Shown piece after piece: positions 1 to 7,996 of a stretch of DNA of 23,269 nucleotides (positions within the stretch are counted from its first letter, which is position 1; every line of letters starts with the position of its first letter). This DNA is from SIO4C1 sp039820425 (GTDB lineage Bacteria; Cyanobacteriota; Cyanobacteriia; Phormidesmidales; Phormidesmidaceae): contig JBCBQD010000066.1 of assembly GCA_039820425.1 (NCBI GenBank), positions 1-23,269 of the forward strand, read 5' to 3'. The notes under the pieces are model-generated. The model searched no databases, had not been told where the DNA came from, and saw nothing but the letters and a program-made list of their open reading frames with translations. Both the position numbers and the translations under genes were made by a program.

Positions 1-296
1 TTCTCCGCTGTGCGGTCCCCCACCGTCACCGTGTAGTAGCTGGCTGTGCCTTTCCATTCACAGAAGGTAGCCTTTGGCGTCGACACCAAGTACTGCATTT
101 GAATGTCAGCGGGGGAGATGTAGTAAACCGGCGGATGGCTGGTTTCAAGCACTCGCTGGGCGTGCCGCGTCTCTGCAATCACCACATCGTTAAAGACAAC
201 GCGAATATGTTGATTCATCGCCTCAATAGCGGGGGGCCTGGGATAGTCCCAAACTGACTCCTGACCCGGACCGGGCTCAATACGAGAAGGATGCAT
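1..296 (-). CDS. DUF427 domain protein (3' end beyond window)
   Basis: The reading frame runs leftward from an ATG at 294-296 off the window edge, giving 98 residues. The N-terminus MHPSRIEPGPGQESVWDYPR and the later pieces VFNDVVIAETRHAQRVLETS, HPPVYYISP and FCEWKGTASYY match what I know of cyanobacterial DUF427 proteins, a small all-beta family of unknown biochemical role, usually a little over 100 residues, so only a short C-terminal part should be missing. No signal peptide or membrane segment is visible. A short tandem heptad repeat lies just upstream, between this gene and the caspase-like gene on the same strand. The intergenic gap is 50 bp, so co-transcription with the caspase-like gene upstream is possible. 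Family assignment is confident; function is unknown. Confidence 0.85.
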   Translation of the reverse strand, partial: MHPSRIEPGPGQESVWDYPRPPAIEAMNQHIRVVFNDVVIAETRHAQRVLETSHPPVYYISPADIQMQYLVSTPKATFCEWKGTASYYTVTVGDRTAE

Positions 297-317
297 AATT
301 GTTTCGCTCCTGGCTGG

Positions 318-338
318 CTCCTGACTCCTGACTCCTAA
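318..338. repeat. Short heptad tandem repeat (STRR-like)
   Basis: Three adjacent heptads read CTCCTGA, CTCCTGA, CTCCTAA. Related partial units lie at about 248-256 and 306-313. On the minus strand they read AGGAGTC-type heptads, like the short tandemly repeated repetitive sequences known from cyanobacteria. They fill the gap between the caspase-like gene and the DUF427 gene. Confidence 0.55.
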
Positions 339-346
339 TGTCTCCT

Positions 347-2554
347 CTACTCCCCTTGCCAGCGACTAATATCACTTTGAGCCTGGCCATGGGCTGCCGT
401 TCCCCTGGGAATTAGCTCCGCTGCCTGGATTGCATCTCCGACCCGCCCCTGGGCAGCGCGGGCACGGGCGATGCTGAGCATTTTTTGGCTCCAATCATCG
501 ATCAGGGCCTGGGCGGTTTGGTATTCAGGCTGGTTGGCGGGCACCTTTTGCAACTCGATGATGCCGCGCTGGTACGAGCTGGACTGCCCAATGCGTGGAA
601 TCTCTTGGGCGGCGCGGATGAGGGCTCGGCTGCGCTGGCGCTGTTGCCAAAAAGCAATGCGCTGCTGAGCCTGTTGGTAAAGTGCCTGGCGATCTCTGGG
701 GACTAACTGGGCCGCTGCGATCGCACCGTCGAGGTTACCGCTAGAGGCACGCCCCTCGGAGAGATCTAAGATCACCTGGCTCCAGCGATCAATGTCAGCC
801 TGGGCTTCGTCATAGTAGCGCTGTCCTGGGGAAATTTGACGAGCCTGGGCAATGGCCTCGGCAAACTGGTGAGCCTGGTTGGGTTGGATCAACCGGCGAG
901 CATCGTCTAAGACCGCCGCGTTGGCTTGAGGGGCATCGCCCTCGCCGCTGCCAGCTCCGCTGGGGGGGGTGTTACTAGCTGCCCTAGGACTCTCGGTTCC
1001 CTCACCGCCGCCGTCAGCTGCGCCAGGCTCACTCACGATATCCCCGTCAGTCGCATTCTCGTCAAGGGGGCCACTGCTCCCATCCGCTGTAGCCGCATCT
1101 TCATCCGTCGTATCTTCACCCGTGGGCGTTTCACCCGTCACCTCTTCATCCGTCGTATCGGTGTTCTCAGCGGCTGTGGCAGCGTCTTCGGTGCTTGGGG
1201 CACCGTTCTGCCCCGTCCGAGGGGGGTCACCCTCGGCGGTATCACCGATACTGCCAGGGGCGGTGTCGTCGGGAGTGCCAGTTGTCTCGTCCCCCCCGAT
1301 AGGCTCGGTTGACGGGTCAGGGGTGCCGTTGGCTGGGGGTTGACCATTGGGTTGATCAGCGTCTTGATCAAGGGCTAGCCAGTCAAGCCAGGCCGGTAAA
1401 GAGAGCTGAGACAGGGCCTCTCTCATGAACGGTTGATTGCGCAGTAGGGCAGCCAGCAACAACAGCAGCAGCCCTAGCAAGCCCAGGCTTTGTAATGCGC
1501 CTCCCGTTTTGCCATTGGTCACCCGACGGGCAGGCTCACTGGATTCAGGGACATCGACCGTGGTGGTCACGTCCGAGATATCTTCTTCGTCTTCGCGCAG
1601 CTCAAAAACAATGTCGTCGCTGTCCGTGGTGAGTTCAGGGATGTCCTCATGGCCGATTTCAACATCGCCGAGGGGTTCATTCAGGCCAGCCACCTCGTCA
1701 AAGACCGATTCGCCGCCAGCGCTGCTGCCCTCGCTGTCAAAGCCCATACTAGAGTCCAAGTCACCCCCCTGGGCGGAGTCCAGACCTTCGAGATCTACGT
1801 TGGGTAGGACGGCTGCGACCGACTGGGGCACCACCAGTGAAAACTTTTGAGCATCGGAAAACACCGCCACCGGGTTTTGAATAGGTCTCCAGTGGTGATC
1901 GCATAGCTCGGGCAGTCGGTCTTTGAGGTAGTCGGCCAGATGCCCCAAGGTGACACAGCCCTGGTAGCGCAAACCCTCAAGCATCGCCGCTGTAAATAGG
2001 CCGTGGCGCACCGCCAGGGTTTCGTGGGAAAACTGATCAGGCTCACAGGAGAGCAACAACGGAATCTCGGCTGACTTAGCCAGGTCAATCGTGTGAGCGC
2101 CAATGTTTTGGTCGGGTAGGGCCCCCTGGCTGCGGTTGATATCCAGGGCCATGACAATATTACGGGTAGGGGTATGGCTGAGGGCATCAATGACATCTGC
2201 GATCGCAATCGCCGTTTTCTCAATTTGGGCCGGGTCACCGTCAATGGGCATCAGATAGTCTTTCCCGTCAGCCTGGACCCCATAGCCACTAAAGAAAAAC
2301 CACAGCAAATCGCCATCGGCGACCTGATCCTGGCAAACTTCGATCAGGCGTTTTTCGAGGGTTTGTTGGGTGGGGGGTAGTGCCTCCGCCTCGGTTGATG
2401 GGGCAATGTTGGTAAATAAAAGGCATTGCTCAGGCACAAAACCCGCTTCCTCAATCAGAAACTTTCGCAGCTCAATCGCATCATTTTGCGAATGCATCAA
2501 CGACTGCAAAAACTGATACTCTTCAATCCCGACGATAATTGCCCAGTTTGCCAT
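347..2554 (-). CDS. Membrane-anchored caspase-like protein with substituted catalytic dyad
   Basis: The N-terminal ~240 residues form a peptidase C14-type p20-like fold, starting MANWAIIVGIEEYQ. The usual His motif (F-S-G-H-G) reads FFFSGYGVQ, with Tyr91 in place of His. The usual D-x-C motif reads LDINRSQG, with Asn140 in place of Cys. Proteolysis by the normal mechanism is therefore not expected. An acidic stretch (about 250-340) leads to one hydrophobic segment (about 353-372), then a long Pro/Thr/Asp/Gly-rich linker, then a C-terminal region of about 170 residues with repeated helical units of the form A-Q-x-x-I-x-x-W-S and A-I-x-A-A. The fold suggests a cytosolic caspase-like head tethered to a membrane. 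Orthocaspases with replaced dyads are known in cyanobacteria. I chose the ATG at 2552-2554 because GGGGAG precedes it at suitable distance; an in-frame ATG 12 codons upstream (2588-2590) is the alternative. A signalling or scaffold role is inference. Confidence 0.85.
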   Translation of the reverse strand: MANWAIIVGIEEYQFLQSLMHSQNDAIELRKFLIEEAGFVPEQCLLFTNIAPSTEAEALPPTQQTLEKRLIEVCQDQVADGDLLWFFFSGYGVQADGKDYLMPIDGDPAQIEKTAIAIADVIDALSHTPTRNIVMALDINRSQGALPDQNIGAHTIDLAKSAEIPLLLSCEPDQFSHETLAVRHGLFTAAMLEGLRYQGCVTLGHLADYLKDRLPELCDHHWRPIQNPVAVFSDAQKFSLVVPQSVAAVLPNVDLEGLDSAQGGDLDSSMGFDSEGSSAGGESVFDEVAGLNEPLGDVEIGHEDIPELTTDSDDIVFELREDEEDISDVTTTVDVPESSEPARRVTNGKTGGALQSLGLLGLLLLLLAALLRNQPFMREALSQLSLPAWLDWLALDQDADQPNGQPPANGTPDPSTEPIGGDETTGTPDDTAPGSIGDTAEGDPPRTGQNGAPSTEDAATAAENTDTTDEEVTGETPTGEDTTDEDAATADGSSGPLDENATDGDIVSEPGAADGGGEGTESPRAASNTPPSGAGSGEGDAPQANAAVLDDARRLIQPNQAHQFAEAIAQARQISPGQRYYDEAQADIDRWSQVILDLSEGRASSGNLDGAIAAAQLVPRDRQALYQQAQQRIAFWQQRQRSRALIRAAQEIPRIGQSSSYQRGIIELQKVPANQPEYQTAQALIDDWSQKMLSIARARAAQGRVGDAIQAAELIPRGTAAHGQAQSDISRWQGE

Positions 2555-2846
2555 TCGACCGCTCCCCAATTGCGAATTCACACAGGCCATGCATAAGCTT
2601 TGCTGCGATATGCTGCAACATGGTAATGCACGTTTGCCAATTTGTGCCCTTTAATTGTTTAATTTTTGCTGCAATAGTGGGGGGAGCCTGATTGGGAGAG
2701 GGCTGGTTAGGATGTAGTTGTCCCGACTCAGATCAAATCAGAGACCGTTGATAACTTCTGGGTCTAAACTGGGAAAGTTTGACGTGAGTCCATCTTCTCT
2801 ATACTGTTTGCGTTACATAGCCTTTTTTTAGCGTTTGAAACCTCCC
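2555..2846. other. Divergent intergenic region
   Basis: This 292-bp gap separates the leftward caspase-like gene from the rightward small membrane protein gene. A possible rightward promoter is listed separately. For the leftward gene the best I see is a weak TTGCAG-17-TATGCA arrangement. No open reading frame, RNA gene or strong hairpin is apparent. Confidence 0.5.
2779..2805 (+). promoter_or_regulatory. Possible sigma-70-type promoter
   Basis: TTGACG (2779-2784) and TATACT (2800-2805) are separated by 15 bp, or 16 bp if TTTGAC is taken as the -35 box. They lie 41 bp upstream of the ATG at 2847. The spacing is slightly short, so this is tentative. Confidence 0.4.
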
Positions 2847-3314
2847 ATGAAGCGGTCCCACTTGCGACACCCCCTGCGTTGCGCCCTGAAAATCTTTTCC
2901 CATCGCTGGCGTAGCACCGTCACCCCCCTCGGATTAGCAGCCCTGCTCGGGGTCACCGGCAGCCTGTGGCTAACCGAGGCGCTGATCATGCCTAAAACGG
3001 CCTGTGCCTATGTGGCGCGCCTCGACCTGTTTTTGACCCGCGAGCGCGGCGAAACCTACGATACCTTTATCCGCCGAGCCGAGATGGCAGCCCGAGCCGG
3101 TGCCCAGCGAAGTTTTGATCAGGATTTGCTGATCACAGAAGTGGCCATTAACGTCATTGCCGAAAGCGAAGGTCTCTCGATCCCGGTGTTGAATCTGGAG
3201 GTGGATCGCAGCCAGTGGCGCAACCGCCCAGAGACCCGATACTGGGCTACCTACTATCGCATGGCCCGTGATTTATTTGACGGTGCATTGAGTGGTGATG
3301 TATCTAATCAGTAA
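2847..3314 (+). CDS. Small membrane-anchored protein of unknown function
   Basis: The product is 155 residues. A basic N-terminus (several Arg, His and Lys residues in the first 30) is followed by one hydrophobic segment (about residues 28-50, PLGLAALLGVTGSLWLTEAL). This could be an uncleaved signal anchor that places the rest outside the cytoplasm. The remaining ~105 residues are mostly charged helix (for example LFLTRERGETYDTFIRRAE) and end in a region rich in aromatic and basic residues (WRNRPETRYWATYYRMARD). I do not recognise the family and propose no function. The ATG at 2847 is preferred; an in-frame TTG at 2835 would add four residues. Neither start has a clear Shine-Dalgarno sequence. 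It lies 80 bp upstream of rpmF on the same strand. Confidence 0.65.
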   Translation: MKRSHLRHPLRCALKIFSHRWRSTVTPLGLAALLGVTGSLWLTEALIMPKTACAYVARLDLFLTRERGETYDTFIRRAEMAARAGAQRSFDQDLLITEVAINVIAESEGLSIPVLNLEVDRSQWRNRPETRYWATYYRMARDLFDGALSGDVSNQ

Positions 3315-3331
3315 AGTGCTGATCAATAAAC

Positions 3332-3362
3332 TTGTGATGAGCGTTGTTAAATAAGCTATACT
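3332..3362 (+). promoter_or_regulatory. Possible rpmF promoter
   Basis: TATACT at 3357-3362 is a good -10 box, 32 bp upstream of the rpmF start codon. The best upstream partner is TTGTGA at 3332-3337, but the 19-bp spacer is long, so the -35 assignment is weak. Confidence 0.4.
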
Positions 3363-3394
3363 GGCAAGGTTGTCCGATTTTTTGAGATAGGTCC

Positions 3395-3571
3395 ATGGCA
3401 GTTCCCAAGAAGAGAACATCTAAATCTAAGCGGAGCATGCGCAGAGCAACTTGGAAACGCAAAGCTGCTTTGGCCGCAGAGCAAGCACTGTCCCTCGGTA
3501 AGTCTGTGCTGACAAATCGCTCCAACAGTTTTGAATATCCGTCTGACGATGACGAAGATGACGACGAGTAA
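3395..3571 (+). CDS. rpmF: 50S ribosomal protein L32
   Basis: This is a 58-residue protein beginning MAVPKKRTSKSKRSMRRATW, the typical basic N-terminus of bacterial L32. A conserved middle (LSLGKSVLTNRSNSFEYP) and a strongly acidic C-terminal tail (SDDDEDDDE) follow; such a tail is usual in cyanobacterial L32. L32 is a structural protein of the large ribosomal subunit. The cyanobacterial form lacks the zinc-binding cysteines found in some bacterial L32 proteins, and none are present here. A TATACT box lies just upstream and a strong intrinsic terminator follows 25 bp after the stop codon, so the gene probably forms its own short transcript or ends one that starts with the gene at 2847. Confidence 0.95.
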   Translation: MAVPKKRTSKSKRSMRRATWKRKAALAAEQALSLGKSVLTNRSNSFEYPSDDDEDDDE

Positions 3572-3596
3572 GATAACTGCTCCTTGTCAAGCTTTG

Positions 3597-3624
3597 AAAA
3601 GCAGGGTGTAAGCCCTGCTTTTTT
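3597..3624 (+). terminator. rpmF: Intrinsic terminator after rpmF
   Basis: AAAAGCAGGG (3597-3606) pairs perfectly with CCCTGCTTTT (3613-3622) around a 6-nt loop, and the T-run continues to 3624. This is a clear Rho-independent terminator. Confidence 0.9.
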
Positions 3625-3642
3625 ATTGTTTTTTCTGGTCTC

Positions 3643-3899
3643 ATGCTGGCCGATCAGGCAGTGTCAGAGGCCCAATCGATGTAGTCCACGATGGCTGCGG
3701 TTGAAGAAATGGGTGAGTCAATTCAGACGGTTGCTGAGAACGCCAGCCAGACTTTAGTACATTGCCGATTGTGATGTTAACCTCTCGGAGCAGTGAAAAA
3801 CACCGTAAATTGGCAATGAATCTGGGCGCAACCGCTTATTTTTCAAAGCCTTATAATGAGCAAGAATTGTTGAAGACACTGAAGCAGTTGGCGGTCTGA
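3643..3899 (+). pseudogene. mcp-cheA fusion scar (remnant of a lost chemotaxis locus)
   Basis: Two fragments from different chemotaxis proteins abut. From 3643 a frame reads LADQAVSEAQSM, a TAG stop (3682-3684), then STMAAVEEMGESIQTVAENA, ending near 3759. It aligns without gaps, through the stop, to the MCP signalling domain in this window (LANNSLEQVDEISHT ... MSESIQSVAQSARQ). From 3762, in another frame, the sequence reads LPIVMLTSRSSEKHRKLAMN, LGATAYFSKPYNEQELLKTL and KQLAV, then a TGA at 3897-3899. By eye about two thirds of these residues match the end of the receiver domain of the hybrid CheA encoded at 9627-12815. Gene order mcp then cheA is the same as in the intact operon, so a deletion from inside mcp to near the end of cheA explains the arrangement. 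It is not translatable as one protein. Confidence 0.8.
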
Positions 3900-4000
3900 C
3901 GACTGTACCCCCATTTTTAGCCCGTGGTTTTGGCCAAAGGGGTCGAAGCCGCAATCGAGGGCAATTTGGGCAATGGGGTGTTCTGTCGTCTGATCGAAAT
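3900..4000. other. Gap between chemotaxis scar and racemase gene
   Basis: Within the 440-bp gap after rpmF (3572-4011), this last part contains no reading frame I can support. It presumably holds the racemase promoter, but no convincing -35/-10 pair is visible. A short palindrome, TTTGGCCAAA, is present. Confidence 0.4.
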
Positions 4001-4011
4001 GAGGTGAGCCC

Positions 4012-4704
4012 ATGAAAACAATTGGTCTTTTAGGGGGAATGAGTTGGGAAAGTACCGAGCTGTATTACCGAGAGATTAATGAAGCCGTCAAACGTCAGCT
4101 GGGTGGCTTACACTCAGCCCGCATCGCGATGGTGAGTGTTGATTTTCAAGAAATTGAAGCGCTGCAACATCGCGGCGAGTGGGCACACGCTGGGGATATT
4201 CTCACAAAAGCAGCCCAACAAATTGAAGCAGCGGGGGCCGATTTTCTGCTGATTTGTACAAATACCATGCATAAGGTGGCCCCACAGATTGAGCAAGGTA
4301 TCTCTATCCCCATTTTGCACATCGCCGATGCCACTGCGAATCAGATCAAGCAGAAAAATATAACCACGGTTGGCTTGCTAGGCACACAGTTCACCATGGA
4401 GGAGGATTTTTACAGGGGTCGTTTGAGCGATCGCCATGGCCTAAATGTGATTTTGCCCTCCGCAGAGGATCGCCAGAGGGTTCATCACATCATCTACGAT
4501 GAGCTATGTCTCGGCATTGTCAAAGCAGACTCGAGACAAACCTATCTGAGCATTATGGCGCAAATGCGCGAGGCAGGGGCAGAGGGCATTATCGAAGGCT
4601 GCACTGAGATTGTCATGCTGGTTCAGCAAGCCCATACAGATATCCCTTTGTTTGATACCACCGCTATCCATGCCCAAGAAGCTGTGGCCTGGGCATTAGC
4701 CTAA
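4012..4704 (+). CDS. Aspartate/glutamate racemase family protein
   Basis: The protein is 230 residues, a normal length for the family, and begins MKTIGLLGGMSWESTELYYR, the characteristic N-terminus of the YgeA-like aspartate racemase group. The two catalytic cysteines of this PLP-independent family are visible: Cys82 in ICTNTMH and Cys197 in EGCTEI. The family interconverts L- and D-amino acids by two-base proton transfer, acting in the cytosol. The likely substrate is aspartate or another amino acid; glutamate for peptidoglycan is less likely, because MurI proteins have a different N-terminus. The start is well supported by GAGGTGAG at 4001-4008. The gene stands alone between the chemotaxis scar and sbcC, so context does not define the pathway. 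Confidence 0.9.
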   Translation: MKTIGLLGGMSWESTELYYREINEAVKRQLGGLHSARIAMVSVDFQEIEALQHRGEWAHAGDILTKAAQQIEAAGADFLLICTNTMHKVAPQIEQGISIPILHIADATANQIKQKNITTVGLLGTQFTMEEDFYRGRLSDRHGLNVILPSAEDRQRVHHIIYDELCLGIVKADSRQTYLSIMAQMREAGAEGIIEGCTEIVMLVQQAHTDIPLFDTTAIHAQEAVAWALA

Positions 4705-4889
4705 GGCCTGGTGCACTTGAGGTTAGAATTTTTACAAGCACTGGCCCGATCTCATACGGAACCTGGCCTGGGGACCGATAAGTAAAGCGGATCGGTGCGA
4801 TCGCACCCATTTAAAATTCAGATCGGTTGTACTAAAGATCGTATGTACTTGTTAAAATAGTTGGGTTAAGCACACCGGCTCGTCCCAAC

Positions 4890-7800
4890 ATGATCCCGAG
4901 ACGGCTGACCCTGCAAAACTTTCTGAGCTACCGCGATGTCACCCTCGACTTTCGTGGGCTGCATGTTGCCTGCATTTGTGGCCCCAACGGGGCGGGCAAG
5001 TCGTCGTTGTTAGAGGCGATTGGCTGGGCGGTGTGGGGGCAGAGCCGAGTTGCCACCGAGGATGACGTCGTACATCTGGGGGCAGCGGAGGCCAAGGTTG
5101 ACTTTACCTTTGAGCACGGTCAGCAGACCTATCGCGTCTTGAGGTCTCGCCGTCGTCACCAGAGCAGTTTTTTAGAATTTCAGATTGAGACAGAGTCAGG
5201 GTTTCGGCCGCTCACCCAGCGCGGGATTCGAGCGACCCAGCTGCTGATCTTGCAGCATCTCAAAATCGACTACGATACCTTTGTAAACTCCGCCTATCTG
5301 CGCCAGGGTCGGGCCGATGAGTTTATGCTCAAGCGCCCCAGCGAACGCAAACAAATCCTGACGGATTTGCTCAAGCTCGATCACTACGATCGGCTGGCCG
5401 AGCAGGCCAAGGAGCAGGGGCGTGACTACAAAGCCCAGGCCAACCTGCTGGAGACAACCTTAGAACAACTCGAGACCCAGCTCCAGCAGCAGGATGCGAT
5501 TAGGGCTGACTACGCCCAGCTTCAGGAAACCATCGCCGTTGCCCAAACCCACCATCAAGCCCAGCAGCGGCAGCTGACCCAGCTACAAACCCAGCAGCGC
5601 CAGCGACAAACCTGGCAACAAGCATTAGCTCTGGCCCAGCAGCAGTCTCACCACGATCAGCAGGCCTGCACCCAGCGGCAACAAGCTTTAGAGACGACCC
5701 AGGCCCAGGTTGATCAGGTGCGGGCGCTGCTGACGCGCACCGATGACATCACCACGGGCTACCGTACCCTGCAACAGCTGATGGTGGCAGAAGAGCAGAT
5801 CAGCCTCAAGTGTCAGGCCCACCAGCTTGCCCAAGCAAAGCGGGCCCAACTGCAGCAACAAAAACTAGAAGCGCTGGGTCATCTGGAGTCACAATATCAA
5901 ATCCGTCAGCTGCGGTTAGACGCCCTTGACGAGAGGCTTCAGACCCTGCAGCAGGTACTCAACAAACAAGAGGAAGTTGAGGCGGCCTGGGGGCAGCTTG
6001 AGCAGGCTCGACAGCATTTGCAGACCCTTGATCAGCAGCAGTTAAAGGTCACCCCCCTACGTCAGCGTCAGCAACAGCTGCAGACCGAGATTGATCGAGC
6101 GGCAGCACGTCTATCGGCCCGGCTGGACGAGATGATTGTCACCCAGCAACAGCTCCAGACCCAGCAACAGGTCCAACCTCAACTGATGCAGGCGGTGCAA
6201 GATATCAGTCATCGACTCAGTTATTTAGAACAACGGCGCACCTATCAGGAGCAGGTGCGCCTCAAAGGGCAAGAACGCCGCAGTTTTATGGAACGCCTGC
6301 AGGCCGATCAGCGCAACTATGAAGTGCAGCTGGCCCAAATTGATCAAAAAATTAAGCTACTGGCTGAGCCCCATGCCGTCTGTCCCCTATGCGATCGCCC
6401 TCTGCAAGAGCATGGGCAGCGGGTGATGGTTGCGCAACAGCAGCAGCGACAGGCGGTGCAGGATCAGATTTGGGTGATCCGGGAACAGCTGGCGGTGTCT
6501 GAACGCGAGATTCAGGTGCTGCGGCAGGAGTACCGAGAGATTGAGGGAGAGCTGTCCAAATATGCGGATGTGTTGCAGCAGCGGGGTCAGCTACAGGCCC
6601 AGATCGAGTCTTCAGCGACGGTAGACAGTCGGTTGCGAAAGGTCGAAACGGAGCGGGCCAATCTTGAGCGTTGCCTGCAGGGGCACACCTACGGCGAGAC
6701 ACTACACCAAGAGCTGCAAGCCCTTGAGCAATCGCTGGGGGCCCTCAACTATGACGATCGCGACCATGCCCTGGCGCGTAATCAGGTCGAAAAGCTGCGC
6801 TGGGCTGAGGCCAAACGCGCGGAGTTAAAGCAGGCGCAGCGGCAGTTGGCCCAATGTCAGCAGCAGCGGCCAACCCTTGAGACTGAGCTAAAAACACTCC
6901 GGCAACAGATTGACGATTTTGAGCAGCATCCCCTGGCCCAGCAGCTGATCGAACTAGACCACCATATTGCTGACATTGACTACAATCTGGCCCATCACCA
7001 ACAGCTGCGTGAACAGCTCCGCCAGGCCCGGCCCTGGCAGCTGCAATACCAGGCCTGGCAATCGGCCCAGCAACAGCTGCCTGACCTTGAGCAACAGTTA
7101 AGTCGTCTTACCTCTGAGCTAGCTGCCCAAAGGGCAAAAGTGGATGCGATCGCACCCCAAATCCAACGGCTGCAACAACAGCTCGCTGAAAGTGCCGATC
7201 CCCAGGCTGCTATCCAAGAACTGGAAACCCAACTCCAGGCAGACCAACCCCAACGAGATGCGCAACTGGCCCAGTTAGGCAGACTTGAACAGCAGCTAAC
7301 GCAGCTGGATCAGGTGCAGACCCAGGTTGAGCAACAGCGACAGGCTCGCCAGCAGACCCACCGCAAACAACAGATCTACCAGACCCTGGCCCAGGCCTTT
7401 GGTAAAAACGGCATCCAGGCCCTGATGATCGAAAATCTGCTGCCCCAGCTCGAAGCGGAAACCAACCAAATCTTGGGCCGCCTCAGCGCCCATCAGCTGC
7501 ATGTGCAGTTTGTCACCCAGCGGGTCGGGCGCAGTCGCAAAAAACTGATCGACACCCTCGACATTTTGATCGCCGATGCCCGGGGCACCCGCGCCTACGA
7601 AACCTACTCCGGGGGGGAAGCCTTCCGGGTCAACTTTGCCATCCGGTTAGCGCTGGCCCGACTACTGGCCCAGCGGTCCGGCATGCCGTTGCAAATGCTG
7701 ATTATCGATGAGGGGTTTGGCACCCAAGACAAAGTCGGGTGCGATCGCTTAATTGCGGCGATTAATGCGATCGCACCCGACTTTGCCTGCATCCTCAGCG

Positions 7801-7892
7801 TCACCCACATGCCCCACTTTCGCGAAGCTTTCCAGACTCGCATTGATGTTAATAAGACAGCCCATGGGTCACAGATTGAGATTTCGGGATAG
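4890..7892 (+). CDS. sbcC: SbcC/Rad50-type exonuclease ATPase subunit
   Basis: This 1000-residue protein has the full SMC/Rad50 layout. An N-terminal ATPase half carries the Walker A motif GPNGAGKSS (about 31-39) and the Q-loop region SAYLRQGRADEF. Very long Gln-rich coiled coils follow on both sides of a zinc hook, CPLC (Cys498, Cys501). The C-terminal ATPase half has the ABC signature YSGGEAFRV (906 onward) and Walker B MLIIDEGFG (Asp940, Glu941). With its nuclease partner SbcD the family opens DNA hairpins and processes double-strand ends and long palindromes. sbcD is not in this window, so it must be encoded elsewhere or beyond the edges. The start ATG lacks a clear Shine-Dalgarno sequence, but the MIPRRLTLQNFLSYRD N-terminus fits the family well. 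A GC-rich hairpin with a T-run follows the gene. Confidence 0.95.
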   Translation: MIPRRLTLQNFLSYRDVTLDFRGLHVACICGPNGAGKSSLLEAIGWAVWGQSRVATEDDVVHLGAAEAKVDFTFEHGQQTYRVLRSRRRHQSSFLEFQIETESGFRPLTQRGIRATQLLILQHLKIDYDTFVNSAYLRQGRADEFMLKRPSERKQILTDLLKLDHYDRLAEQAKEQGRDYKAQANLLETTLEQLETQLQQQDAIRADYAQLQETIAVAQTHHQAQQRQLTQLQTQQRQRQTWQQALALAQQQSHHDQQACTQRQQALETTQAQVDQVRALLTRTDDITTGYRTLQQLMVAEEQISLKCQAHQLAQAKRAQLQQQKLEALGHLESQYQIRQLRLDALDERLQTLQQVLNKQEEVEAAWGQLEQARQHLQTLDQQQLKVTPLRQRQQQLQTEIDRAAARLSARLDEMIVTQQQLQTQQQVQPQLMQAVQDISHRLSYLEQRRTYQEQVRLKGQERRSFMERLQADQRNYEVQLAQIDQKIKLLAEPHAVCPLCDRPLQEHGQRVMVAQQQQRQAVQDQIWVIREQLAVSEREIQVLRQEYREIEGELSKYADVLQQRGQLQAQIESSATVDSRLRKVETERANLERCLQGHTYGETLHQELQALEQSLGALNYDDRDHALARNQVEKLRWAEAKRAELKQAQRQLAQCQQQRPTLETELKTLRQQIDDFEQHPLAQQLIELDHHIADIDYNLAHHQQLREQLRQARPWQLQYQAWQSAQQQLPDLEQQLSRLTSELAAQRAKVDAIAPQIQRLQQQLAESADPQAAIQELETQLQADQPQRDAQLAQLGRLEQQLTQLDQVQTQVEQQRQARQQTHRKQQIYQTLAQAFGKNGIQALMIENLLPQLEAETNQILGRLSAHQLHVQFVTQRVGRSRKKLIDTLDILIADARGTRAYETYSGGEAFRVNFAIRLALARLLAQRSGMPLQMLIIDEGFGTQDKVGCDRLIAAINAIAPDFACILSVTHMPHFREAFQTRIDVNKTAHGSQIEISG

Positions 7893-7948
7893 AGGATAGG
7901 GAGACGCGGAGAGCTGCATCAATGAACAATCTCCGTGTTTCTGTGCCC

Positions 7949-7967
7949 GCCCCTCTCCGGGGCTTTT
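7949..7967 (+). terminator. sbcC: Probable intrinsic terminator after sbcC
   Basis: GCCCC (7949-7953) and GGGGC (7959-7963) form a short GC stem around TCTCC, followed by TTTT (7964-7967). It lies between the converging sbcC and cheW-like genes. The T-run is short, so efficiency is uncertain. Confidence 0.5.
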
Positions 7968-7996
7968 CTAACCGAAATTTTAAGCTTGACGCACTG

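Noticed and set aside
926..1343. Plus-strand frames over the caspase-like gene linker
   Set aside because: They mirror the biased codon use of the Thr/Asp/Gly-rich linker on the minus strand and show no domain features.
3682..3684. In-frame TAG in the MCP fragment as a recoded codon
   Set aside because: The fragment is also truncated and joined out of frame to a CheA fragment, so simple decay is the better explanation.
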